Of a stretch of 64,000 bases of DNA, positions 15,354-22,823 are shown one piece after another. A program made the position numbers and the translations under genes. The DNA comes from Bacteroidota bacterium (lineage in GTDB: Bacteria; Bacteroidota; Bacteroidia; B-17B0; Aurantibacillaceae), in the NCBI GenBank assembly GCA_020403265.1, contig JADBXZ010000052.1, positions 1 through 64,000 of the forward strand. The letters run 5' to 3'. The notes beneath the pieces are model-generated. The model was not told the DNA's origin, did no database searches, and saw nothing but the letters and a program-made list of their open reading frames with translations. How positions within the stretch are numbered: the first letter of the stretch is position 1; every line of letters starts with the position of its first letter.

Positions 15354-16775
15354 TTACTTAAACATCTCTTTTGTTTGACAATGTACTGAGCCAACAGGGT
15401 AATTACTGAAATCTATACCTACAATTTTGTAATTTGGCATAGCCTTTCTATAGCTATCAATGGCTGAAGTATCTTCAGCAACTCCAAAAGTTGGAACTAT
15501 TAAAGAACCGTTTAGGGTTAAGCTGTTGATGTAGCTCCAAAAATTAACGGATTCATTATCGATTTTGGGCATCTTAAGGCGAATAATTTTATAATTACTT
15601 CCGCTAGATGATTTTGTTTCTGAAAGAACCTTTGCAATGCTTTCGAAATTATTGTACCACCGAAAGGATTTATCACTTTCAATAACCATAAGTGTATTTT
15701 TATCAATATACTTAACTACCATATCAATATGACCTGTCAATTCGCCAGTAAGTGATGGTAAAAGAATAAGATTGTTGCACCCATAGTAATTCTTCATCAC
15801 TTTCTTTAACTTATTAAGATCATAGTCTGAATTGTTGCTCAAAACAGAGTTAAACATAATAATAGTGCCCTCTCCATCGGTAATTATATTGCCCCCTTCA
15901 ACTACTAGTGGAACTCTAAACACGGGAATATCAAAATATCTCCCCAAATCGCATGCTGCATCTGCGCTGTGCTTTTGAAACGAAGTGTACACCTCGTAAT
16001 AGTTATTCCAAATAAAATTTTTACTTCCATCATTATTTAGCACTGTTGTAGGGCCAAAATCTCTGGTCCAAACATCATCGGTGTTTACATAAGCAAAGCG
16101 AACATTCTCAATTGACACTGCTTTTTGTTCAAGGTAAAGCATAACCGCTTTTTGCCAATATATATCAGGAACCAATACTATTGCTTCTGCCTCGCTTGAA
16201 ATTGCCTGAATCAACGCAGCATGCGTTTTCCATTGAATCGGAAAATATATTGGGAAGGAAACAAAAACAGAATGAATAGGATCAAATTCAGCTGGCAATC
16301 TTACGGGATAATCAGGTGCTTCATTCATAGAAGACTTGGTAAATCTACTTTTGGGGACCAGCAAGTTTGGTGAGGTTAATATTCCCCTCAGTTTTGCAAG
16401 AGCTAATTTTTCGGATAATTCAATATCTTTTAGTAAACCTGCTGATTTAAAATAGTTAACAATACCGCTGTCTGATTTTGGCGGATGAACTGCGGCATCA
16501 AACCTATAGGAGTAATTTTTTCGAACAGCATTTTCAATGTTTGAAATAACACCCTCATCCAAATACTTTTTCATCCACGGGGCAGAGTTGGCAATAATGT
16601 TTTCATAAGTGAAAGTTGTAAAAGTTTGAAATGGAAGGCTTACATCATTAGTAGTAAAATAATCTATTGCCTGCTTTTCGACCTGCCATCCTACTATTTT
16701 ATTAGGCAGAATAAAACCTAATATGAACATTATAACTAAAAGTATGCATCCGAATAAAATTGCTTTGACTTTCAT
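15354..16775 (-). CDS. Agmatine deiminase family protein, membrane-anchored
   Basis: The 473-residue protein has an N-terminal membrane segment (residues 5-24), a linker of about 140 residues, then a peptidyl-arginine/agmatine deiminase domain. Catalytic signatures are VWTRDFGPT, VEGGNIITDGEGTII, ELTGHIDMVVKY and a C-terminal VGSVHCQTKEM supplying the cysteine. Family enzymes hydrolyse the guanidino group of agmatine or arginine residues. The anchor and linker are unusual for the cytosolic agmatine enzyme and suggest envelope action. Two FNR-type boxes lie 65-101 bp upstream, next to the Crp/Fnr gene. Confidence 0.85.
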   Translation of the reverse strand: MKVKAILFGCILLVIMFILGFILPNKIVGWQVEKQAIDYFTTNDVSLPFQTFTTFTYENIIANSAPWMKKYLDEGVISNIENAVRKNYSYRFDAAVHPPKSDSGIVNYFKSAGLLKDIELSEKLALAKLRGILTSPNLLVPKSRFTKSSMNEAPDYPVRLPAEFDPIHSVFVSFPIYFPIQWKTHAALIQAISSEAEAIVLVPDIYWQKAVMLYLEQKAVSIENVRFAYVNTDDVWTRDFGPTTVLNNDGSKNFIWNNYYEVYTSFQKHSADAACDLGRYFDIPVFRVPLVVEGGNIITDGEGTIIMFNSVLSNNSDYDLNKLKKVMKNYYGCNNLILLPSLTGELTGHIDMVVKYIDKNTLMVIESDKSFRWYNNFESIAKVLSETKSSSGSNYKIIRLKMPKIDNESVNFWSYINSLTLNGSLIVPTFGVAEDTSAIDSYRKAMPNYKIVGIDFSNYPVGSVHCQTKEMFK

Positions 16776-16840
16776 TTTGGTAAAATTTTAAAGTTTTCTT
16801 AAGTACACCGCAAAATTATTAAGCATAGCATTTAAAGCTA

Positions 16841-16876
16841 TTGATGTAAATCAAAAAGTAATTTGATGTAGATCAA
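16841..16876. promoter_or_regulatory. Two tandem FNR-type boxes
   Basis: TTGATGTAAATCAA (16841-16854) and TTGATGTAGATCAA (16863-16876) both fit the FNR consensus TTGATN4ATCAA exactly, with starts 22 bp apart (two helical turns). They lie between the stop of the Crp/Fnr gene (16883) and the deiminase start (16775). Confidence 0.8.
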
Positions 16877-16882
16877 AAATGG

Positions 16883-17458
16883 TTAGAGCTTGCCAGCCCT
16901 AATCCTGCTGAGAGTTTCTGGAGTAATGTTTAAGTATGATGAAATGTGACCAAGACTTATTCGGTTTGTAATGCAAGGATAGAGATCAAGTAATTTATTG
17001 TATCGTTGCTTTGCATCAAGAAACTGTAAATCAGCCATTCTATCTTCTGTTTGAGGAATATAATGCACTTCCACAAGTTTAATATACCATAGTGTAAAAA
17101 TATGATGCTTTTGAAGTAAATTTACAATAGAGCTGCGTTCAATTGCGTAAAGTTCGGAGTCCTCTAATAGTTGAATACTTTCGAGAGCAGGCTCTTGTTT
17201 TACAAAACTGGTTGTATCTGTAATTATCTGTGCATCTAGGCTAAACCAAGTATTTAATTCTTTACCTTGTTCGTTAGTATAAAAAGATCTTACTGCACCG
17301 TTCGTCATGAACCATAGGTGTTGGCAAATCTTACCTGGTTTGAGTAAAAAATAGTTTTTAGGATACTCTAAATGCTGAAATTCAAGTACAACTTCCTTTA
17401 ATACATCTTGTGGTAAGGGCAAAATTTGCTGAATTATATTTTCTAATGAAACTTTCAT
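16883..17458 (-). CDS. Crp/Fnr-family transcriptional regulator B
   Basis: The 191-residue protein has a beta-roll sensor domain (about 20-115, YFLLKPGKICQHLWFMTNGA) and a winged helix (about 155-191, SLGHISSYLNITPETLSRIR). The recognition helix contains ETLSR, the ExxSR pattern by which E. coli FNR reads TTGAT. Two perfect TTGATN4ATCAA boxes lie just past its stop codon. It lacks the cysteine set of FNR, so oxygen sensing through an iron-sulfur cluster is not supported. The likely target is the deiminase gene downstream. Confidence 0.88.
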   Translation of the reverse strand: MKVSLENIIQQILPLPQDVLKEVVLEFQHLEYPKNYFLLKPGKICQHLWFMTNGAVRSFYTNEQGKELNTWFSLDAQIITDTTSFVKQEPALESIQLLEDSELYAIERSSIVNLLQKHHIFTLWYIKLVEVHYIPQTEDRMADLQFLDAKQRYNKLLDLYPCITNRISLGHISSYLNITPETLSRIRAGKL

Positions 17459-17627
17459 TATTGATGCCCAATAGTTTGCAAAAGTATTAATAATTATTCA
17501 ATTATGAAATTAAATTTTATGTATCCTTGATGTCACTTTCTCGTTTTTTAGCACAACCTACCATTGCTTATAACGATTTCATCATGGTAATTTTCAATTA
17601 ATAGGATTCGTGTGCAAGTAGCAAAAA

Positions 17628-18464
17628 TTAAAATAAAATTTTACAAAATTTTATTACTTCATCAGGGTTTTCTAAAGGGCTTATATGACCACCATCAACA
17701 ATTATGGTTTCAATTTTTGGTGGTGTCGGAACATAATCTTCCTTACCTTTTAATGCGATTGCTTTTACTTGCAAATTTTGAATTAAAAGGGTCGCATCTT
17801 CTGCATCTAAAATAACCTTCTTGTCTATTTGCTTTACTTCTTTATTCGTCAAGGCACTCATTGGTTGCGAAAGTTGATTAATTAACGATGGATTTTTAAC
17901 TAATGATGTTTTTCCAAACAAAGCCTTTGCAGCCTGTTTTGTATAAAAATTTCTGAACACCAACATTGAATGCTGCAGCCCAAAGGTGTTTTTTTGTTTT
18001 TTTGAAGCGGCTAAAAATGGCATATTGCATAGGCCTATTGATGTGAAGCGTTCTGGCTTTTTGTGTGCTGCTCTCAAAATAGTCATACTACCCCAAGAGT
18101 GTCCCACGGCAATAACTTTGGGTATTTGCAAGCTATCTAAAATTTCGAGCAACATATCAGCACAATCATTTAAGGTCCAGTCCGGATTTGAAATATTCCT
18201 GCTTTCTCCATGCAGTGGCATATCTACGGTAATTACTACGCGGTCATTTATTTCTTTAATTTGATTGTCCCATAAATGATGATCGAAATAAACACCATGC
18301 AGAAAAATGATTGGAATATTTTTGGTATTAGCTATCTTTTGATATACAACTATCTTTCCAAGTTTAGTGTTGACAATTGATTTTTTCATATCATTTATAT
18401 TAGTTGATTGACCTTTTGTCATTAAGAAACTGATTGCTGATAATATTATTATTAGTGATTTCAT
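17628..18464 (-). CDS. Alpha/beta hydrolase, exported
   Basis: The 278-residue protein has an N-terminal signal (MKSLIIILSAISFLMTKGQ) and a complete alpha/beta-hydrolase fold. The oxyanion strand is IPIIFLHGVYFDHHLW, the nucleophile elbow GHSWGS, the acid region KGKEDYVPTPP and the catalytic histidine GGHISPLENPDEV. The spacing between the acid and the histidine strand is short. The substrate is unknown. It is the intact relative of the fragment at 2227-2558 and of the exchanged 3' end at 7518-7625. The DUF2141 gene lies 12 bp upstream in the same operon. Confidence 0.85.
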   Translation of the reverse strand: MKSLIIILSAISFLMTKGQSTNINDMKKSIVNTKLGKIVVYQKIANTKNIPIIFLHGVYFDHHLWDNQIKEINDRVVITVDMPLHGESRNISNPDWTLNDCADMLLEILDSLQIPKVIAVGHSWGSMTILRAAHKKPERFTSIGLCNMPFLAASKKQKNTFGLQHSMLVFRNFYTKQAAKALFGKTSLVKNPSLINQLSQPMSALTNKEVKQIDKKVILDAEDATLLIQNLQVKAIALKGKEDYVPTPPKIETIIVDGGHISPLENPDEVIKFCKILF

Positions 18465-18476
18465 GATTTAAGAATA

Positions 18477-18923
18477 TTATTTTTGTAGATTAATTACATA
18501 GGTATTTTGCTCATTGTTGTAAGTAATTGAACAATCTTCGAAATCAGGAGCCGAAAGTTTTGGTTTAAAATTTTGAGAAAAACCATATGGCTCTTTTGGA
18601 ATGCCGAAAAAGTTAGTGTTTAATATTCCATCTAAGTTATTGTCTTGGAAGACAGCTAAAGAATAAGTACTGTAGGGCAAATTGTCAATAACAAAAACTA
18701 TTGAACCTTTGCCTTCAGTAATCTGCTTATAATTTTTAAAATATTTTCCTTGCTCAGGAAAATTATCAGTTTTTCTAAAAACCCCTAAATTAATTGTTTT
18801 GCCTTTTTCTGCACCGTTAACAACTATTTTCAGGGGTGTTTTTATTTGATCTACTTTAGTTGAAGGTTTAAAACTAAACGATAAGTTAATAGAAACAGCT
18901 AATAGGATTACAATTTTATTCAT
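18477..18923 (-). CDS. DUF2141 secreted protein
   Basis: The 148-residue protein has a signal peptide (MNKIVILLAVSINLSFSF) and a DUF2141 domain. Characteristic elements are NLGVFRKTDNFP, IDNLPYSTYSLAVFQDNNLDG, and the C-terminal NFFGIPKEPYGFSQN. The family is widespread in Bacteroidota and of unknown function, with an immunoglobulin-like fold expected. It is co-directional with the hydrolase that begins 12 bp after it. Confidence 0.85.
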   Translation of the reverse strand: MNKIVILLAVSINLSFSFKPSTKVDQIKTPLKIVVNGAEKGKTINLGVFRKTDNFPEQGKYFKNYKQITEGKGSIVFVIDNLPYSTYSLAVFQDNNLDGILNTNFFGIPKEPYGFSQNFKPKLSAPDFEDCSITYNNEQNTYVINLQK

Positions 18924-19013
18924 TTCAATATTTATTTAAGGTTTTTATTATTTAAAGATGCCACCTAAGTTATGGGTGATGGTTGTAACTGGTTTTGTCA
19001 TAGATTTCTTTCA

Positions 19014-19598
19014 TTATGTTAATTTTTTACCAAGGACTTCAACTTTTTTTAACCAATTTTGGCGTTGTTTAGGTGTTGAATTCCGCATAAATCCAAAAGT
19101 GGTAAAACGTATAGGATTAAATCCAACATAACCAAATACTAACTGCTTTAACATTCGGTATTGAGCTGCCCGATAGATTAGATAAAACCATATTTTTGGA
19201 GCATCCATCGTTACTAAAATCCTTATACTTTTACCTTTCATAAGCTTTTCTGGAAAATTTTTACCCTTATGATGCTTAAAGGCAAAACCAGGAAGAAAAA
19301 CCCTATCAATAAGCCCCTTTGTTATAGAAGGCATACTGCCCCACCATGTAGGATAAATCAAAACAATATGGTCGGCCCATTGTATGTTTTGTTGAACTTG
19401 TTTCAGGTCAGGTTCAAGAATGTTGGTTAATCTATCTTTATAGCCTTCAGATAAATTAGGATTAAAATGTAAATCCCCCACATAAATTTTCCGGATTACA
19501 CTTCCTGAGTATTGGGCTCCTTTTTCATAGGCATCCATTAATGCATTACAAAAACTGTTCTTCGAAGGATGGCCTAGTATAATTAGAACATTCCTCAT
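19014..19598 (-). CDS. NAD(P)H quinone reductase-like flavodoxin-fold protein
   Basis: The preferred start at the ATG at 19598 gives MRNVLIILGHPSKNSFCNAL, the FMN-binding first strand of the NQO/KefF family. Other family parts are VLIYPTWWGSMPSITKGLID, RVFLPGFAF and a C-terminal helix. It is expected to reduce quinones with NAD(P)H as a cytosolic dimer. The longer frame to 19628 overlaps the upstream SDR gene. It is the third gene of an oxidoreductase operon (20992 to 19014) controlled, by position, by Crp/Fnr regulator C. Confidence 0.85.
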   Translation of the reverse strand: MRNVLIILGHPSKNSFCNALMDAYEKGAQYSGSVIRKIYVGDLHFNPNLSEGYKDRLTNILEPDLKQVQQNIQWADHIVLIYPTWWGSMPSITKGLIDRVFLPGFAFKHHKGKNFPEKLMKGKSIRILVTMDAPKIWFYLIYRAAQYRMLKQLVFGYVGFNPIRFTTFGFMRNSTPKQRQNWLKKVEVLGKKLT

Positions 19599-19599
19599 T

Positions 19600-20349
19600 T
19601 TAAATTTTATTAAGTTGTTTTTGTACAATTGACGGAAATAGTTTGCTACCCCAAAAGAGACTTTTTGAAGAGCCTACTTTTATTGTGTAACAATTATCTT
19701 CAATCCCTTTTAAGATAGCTTTTGCACAATGCTCTGCAGACATTTTTTTCATGTTTTTACCATTTCCAATTAAATTTTCGGTCATTTGAGTTTCAACAAG
19801 TGGAGGCAGGGCTTCAAACACTTTAATTTTCGTTTGTCTCAAACTTTCTCTTAATGATATTGTAAAAGATTGAAGCGCCGATTTTGTGGAGGAATAAACG
19901 GGTAACGATGGCATTGGTAAATATGCAACTCCTGATGTTATATTTACAATGGCAGTTTCTGTGTTCTTTTCAAGCAATGGAAGGAATACTTTAACGACTT
20001 TGATAGGTGATGTAATATTCGTTGCTATCTCAGTTTCAATTTTTTCAAAACTCACATCTGCATTGTAGAAATTGTAAGAATAACAAACGGCTGAATTGTT
20101 TATAAGAATGTCGATTTTACCAAATTTGTCTTGTAATTCACCTTTTACCTGAATAATATTATTATCATCTAAAGCATCAAAGTAAATTGTATAAAGGTTT
20201 GGGAATTTAGATTTTATTTCCGTCAATAGTTCCTTATTTCTTGCACCAATTATTACTACATTTTCTTTATGTGATAATAATTTAGCCAATTCATAGCCAA
20301 TTCCTTTGGACGCACCTGTTATGAATATTGTCTTATTCAGTAGTTTCAT
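19600..20349 (-). CDS. Short-chain dehydrogenase/reductase
   Basis: The 249-residue classical SDR has TGASKGIG at residues 11-18 (cofactor glycine motif), NNSA at about 88, the catalytic serine in VNITSGVAYLP and the Tyr/Lys pair YSSTK near 155. It resembles DltE-like oxidoreductases. The substrate is unknown. It follows the atypical SDR gene by one base and overlaps the flavodoxin-fold gene's longer frame, so the three are one operon. Confidence 0.88.
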   Translation of the reverse strand: MKLLNKTIFITGASKGIGYELAKLLSHKENVVIIGARNKELLTEIKSKFPNLYTIYFDALDDNNIIQVKGELQDKFGKIDILINNSAVCYSYNFYNADVSFEKIETEIATNITSPIKVVKVFLPLLEKNTETAIVNITSGVAYLPMPSLPVYSSTKSALQSFTISLRESLRQTKIKVFEALPPLVETQMTENLIGNGKNMKKMSAEHCAKAILKGIEDNCYTIKVGSSKSLFWGSKLFPSIVQKQLNKI

Positions 20350-20350
20350 T

Positions 20351-20992
20351 TTAATTGCTAATAGATGGTGCTTGTTTTAAAAATGTATTATCAGTTATTT
20401 GATTTATCATAAAGGCTGCCATATCTCCTAATGTTACTGACAGCTTTAAACCTTTTCCATCAAGAGTTGCTTTGCAGTTTCCTTTCATAGGTTTATCAAC
20501 AATATTTGGACATCGAACAATTGTCCAATCCAATCGGCTATTCATTATTATTGGCTCCATTTTATTCTTATCGTCAATAATAACTTTTAGCCATTTCATG
20601 AAATATGGCAGTATTATTTTGTTGAAAATCCAAGGCTGAAATGCAATGCTATTTCCTGCTCCCACGTTACTCATTGCTATTAGCTTTTTCACCTTGTTTT
20701 TCTCCATTTCTTCAACAATTATTTTAGTTGCATCAGAAATAAAAGTGGTGGGTTTTCCATCGCCTTTGCCACCAACACCCAGGCATTGAATTACTGCATC
20801 TTGATCATGAAGGATTTGATTAACAATCTCTTTATCTAATACATTGCCTTCAACAACTTTTAAGTTCTTATCCCTAAAAGCAACACCAACATTACTTCTG
20901 ACCAGAATGGTTACTTGATGGTTTTGCGCTAAGGCTTCTTTTAAAATTGCCCTGCCTGAAAAGCCAGATGCACCAAAAATTACTATTTTCAT
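20351..20992 (-). CDS. NAD(P)H-binding atypical SDR (NmrA/YwnB-like)
   Basis: The 213-residue protein starts MKIVIFGASGFSGRAILKEA, a Rossmann glycine motif of the atypical SDR type, and continues with VLDKEIVNQILHDQDAVIQC and DWTIVRCPNI. It lacks the classical YxxxK active site, as is usual for this group of flavin reductase-like or regulatory proteins. It is the first gene of the three-gene oxidoreductase operon. A perfect palindrome 57-72 bp upstream overlaps the stop codon of Crp/Fnr gene C. Confidence 0.82.
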   Translation of the reverse strand: MKIVIFGASGFSGRAILKEALAQNHQVTILVRSNVGVAFRDKNLKVVEGNVLDKEIVNQILHDQDAVIQCLGVGGKGDGKPTTFISDATKIIVEEMEKNKVKKLIAMSNVGAGNSIAFQPWIFNKIILPYFMKWLKVIIDDKNKMEPIIMNSRLDWTIVRCPNIVDKPMKGNCKATLDGKGLKLSVTLGDMAAFMINQITDNTFLKQAPSISN

Positions 20993-21048
20993 TTTGTGTG
21001 TATTTAAGTTTTACAATACAAAGATGAAACATTAAATAAAGGGCTACC

Positions 21049-21064
21049 TGAGACAAATGTCTCA
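21049..21064. promoter_or_regulatory. Candidate Crp/Fnr operator, GAGAC-N4-GTCTC
   Basis: TGAGACAAATGTCTCA is a perfect inverted repeat. It overlaps the stop codon (21062-21064) of Crp/Fnr gene C and is centred about 64 bp upstream of the oxidoreductase operon. It has the same 5-4-5 geometry and the same AAAT centre as the site at 40900-40915 but a different half-site. Confidence 0.7.
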
Positions 21065-21658
21065 AAATGAATGATAAGCTAATTTTTTTCTGATTCGGGT
21101 CAGAGAGCGCCTATCAATACCAAGATAAGATGATAAGTAGGATATAGATACTCTATTGAAAAGATTAGGATTGCCATTTATAAAATCCAAATATCTTTTT
21201 TCTGCATTATCAAATAGAAAGCTTTCAATTCTTTTTTGTTGGCCTTTTAAAATTTCTTCAGCAATTAATCTTCCATATTTTTCTAAGGAAGGGAATTTTG
21301 AAAATGCTTCTTGCATGTGTTGGTATGAAATATTCACTATTTCGCAAGGCTCAATGCATTGAAAGTAATACCTACTTGGCTGCTGACTAATAAAAGAAAC
21401 ATAGTTGGTTGCAAAGTCATTTTCTTTTACAAATCTTACGGTAATTTCATTCCCCACATCATCAATATAAAAAGCTCTCAATAAGCCACTAAAAACAAAA
21501 CCTACATGATTCTGAATAGTATTAGCTTGAATATAAAAATGCTTATCTGAAAGTGTCGATATTGTTAGCCCACTTTCTAAAAAGCTCAAAGCATCACTTT
21601 CTACATGTGGACAAAGATGTTTTACTGTTTTAAGATATGATTGGATTGCCTCTTCCAT
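21062..21658 (-). CDS. Crp/Fnr-family transcriptional regulator C
   Basis: The 198-residue protein has a beta roll (about 30-120, FYIQANTIQNHVGFVFSGLL) and a winged helix (about 155-195, SYLSSYLGIDRRSLTRIRKK). The recognition core is RSLTR. It is closely similar to regulators D (33259) and E (40919), with shared QPSRYYFQCIEP-type and QQKRI segments. The next gene downstream starts an oxidoreductase operon, and the intervening palindrome is probably its operator. The sensed signal is unknown. Confidence 0.88.
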   Translation of the reverse strand: MEEAIQSYLKTVKHLCPHVESDALSFLESGLTISTLSDKHFYIQANTIQNHVGFVFSGLLRAFYIDDVGNEITVRFVKENDFATNYVSFISQQPSRYYFQCIEPCEIVNISYQHMQEAFSKFPSLEKYGRLIAEEILKGQQKRIESFLFDNAEKRYLDFINGNPNLFNRVSISYLSSYLGIDRRSLTRIRKKLAYHSF

Positions 21659-21747
21659 CTTTGGTTTACATTTTACTTAATCCTTAAATTATAAAATTTA
21701 TTATAATTTTAAAATAGAATCCTTTAGGTATTGGCGAAGAATTATTT

Positions 21748-22176
21748 TCATCTGCTATTTTGATTATTCTTCTTTGTCCAAACTTCAGTTCTACCAAACA
21801 TTGCTATTCCAACATATCCACGTATGTTTATTTCCGTTTTATTGTTCATTGTTATAACACAAGAATATGTCTTTCCTTCTCTTGGATCATAAATAGTTCC
21901 GCCACTCCACTCGTCCTCCTCGAAATGAAAATTAGATAGAATTATTAAACCAATTAAATCTCTATTTCGCATTTTGATGTCTGGATTTTTCAAATCTTTT
22001 GTTGATTCGCCTTCTCCCCAAATAATTTTCCCGAAGTACTTATTATTCACTTTAAATATTTGGATTTCACTATCTTTTTTTGGAGATATCCAATTCCCAA
22101 CTATATTATCTGCTGCTACTTGTGCTTCTGAAATATTCAATACAAACGAAAGCGTAATTAAAATTAAATTTTTCAT
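21748..22176 (-). CDS. DUF2147 secreted protein, second copy
   Basis: The start at the ATG at 22176 gives MKNLILITLSFVLNISEAQV, a signal peptide, followed by the DUF2147 domain (IVGNWISPKKDSEIQIFKVN, FGKIIWGEGES, GGTIYDPREGKTYSC, INIRGYVGI). The frame is open upstream to a GTG at 22254, but that part is the duplicated leader also found before the RND pump and is unlikely to be translated. It lies 90 bp after the receiver-like gene that ends the efflux cluster. Confidence 0.82.
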   Translation of the reverse strand: MKNLILITLSFVLNISEAQVAADNIVGNWISPKKDSEIQIFKVNNKYFGKIIWGEGESTKDLKNPDIKMRNRDLIGLIILSNFHFEEDEWSGGTIYDPREGKTYSCVITMNNKTEINIRGYVGIAMFGRTEVWTKKNNQNSR

Positions 22177-22265
22177 ATGTAGATATTTATTGTTTTTTCC
22201 ATTGTCATATGGTATACGCCATGTATCTTCATTTGTGTTTGTGCGTTTCGGCACATGGCTATTTA
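22172..22265 (-). repeat. Duplicated 5' leader, copy 1
   Basis: About 94 bp that recur with two to three differences at 25865-25957. It covers the region immediately upstream of, and including, the start codon of the DUF2147 gene. On the minus strand it contains the inverted pair GCCATGT...ACATGGC around a 27-base loop. Confidence 0.75.
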
Positions 22266-22266
22266 A

Positions 22267-22614
22267 TTATTTATAATTTTTTATACTGTTATTCTTTATT
22301 TGAGCTACAACTTCCTGGAGTTCATTAATTAAATAAGGTTTTGAAATATACTTTTCATATCTCATTTTAAGTTCTGCTAATTCAATATGTTTTAAAGCTG
22401 TCAAAACAATTACTTTCAATAAATGTTTTTTAACTTCCCTAATAATTATTTCTAAGTCGCTTTTGCTAAGAGTAATAGGATCTATAATAAATAAATCATA
22501 GGATTCTAACTTTAGATTGCTATAATCTCTAATTATATCAATATCAGCTTCTGTAATAGTCTTCTTAATTACTAGTAACTCTACCTCCAATAATCCAACA
22601 ACAACAATATTCAT
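22267..22614 (-). CDS. Degenerate response-regulator receiver domain protein
   Basis: Starting at the ATG at 22614 gives a stand-alone receiver-like fold of 115 residues. The strand LFIIDPITLS carries an Asp at the phosphorylation position, VIVLTALKH the switch Thr and KYISKPY the conserved Lys-Pro. The acidic pair after the first strand, usually needed for magnesium, is absent (IVVVGLLEVEL). Similarity is low, so this is a fold-level call. It is the last gene of the efflux operon, overlapping the small lipoprotein gene. Confidence 0.55.
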   Translation of the reverse strand: MNIVVVGLLEVELLVIKKTITEADIDIIRDYSNLKLESYDLFIIDPITLSKSDLEIIIREVKKHLLKVIVLTALKHIELAELKMRYEKYISKPYLINELQEVVAQIKNNSIKNYK

Positions 22615-22823
22615 TTTAAGTGACAATTATGAATTAAGGTATCTATTGTTTCATAATTTTCACATGTTCTTTTAAATCCTTTACTACCCAAACGAGTTGT
22701 TTTAACTGCATCTTTTATAATAACTTTACTGTCATTTGTGTAACAAATGCAGTTGTAATTCTTTTCACATGAATAACAACAGGCAATTGCTGTTGTGAAT
22801 AAAATTATTTTATGCCATTTCAT
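22611..22823 (-). CDS. Small cysteine-rich lipoprotein
   Basis: From the ATG at 22823 the product is about 70 residues: a signal MKWHKIILFTTAIACCYSC with lipobox CYSC, then a short mature part with several cysteines (YNCICYT, KRTCENY, IHNCHLK). I do not recognise the family. It overlaps the 3' end of the RND pump gene and the start of the receiver-like gene, indicating translational coupling within the efflux operon. Confidence 0.6.
   Translation of the reverse strand: MKWHKIILFTTAIACCYSCEKNYNCICYTNDSKVIIKDAVKTTRLGSKGFKRTCENYETIDTLIHNCHLK

Noticed and set aside
16883-17458. Regulator B as a true oxygen-sensing FNR
   Set aside because: The helix and boxes are FNR-like, but the N-terminal cysteine set for a 4Fe-4S cluster is absent.
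22177-22254. N-terminal extensions MPKRTNTNEDTW of the DUF2147 and RND proteins
   Set aside because: Both derive from the duplicated leader, would start with GTG, and precede normal signal or membrane starts; treated as untranslated.
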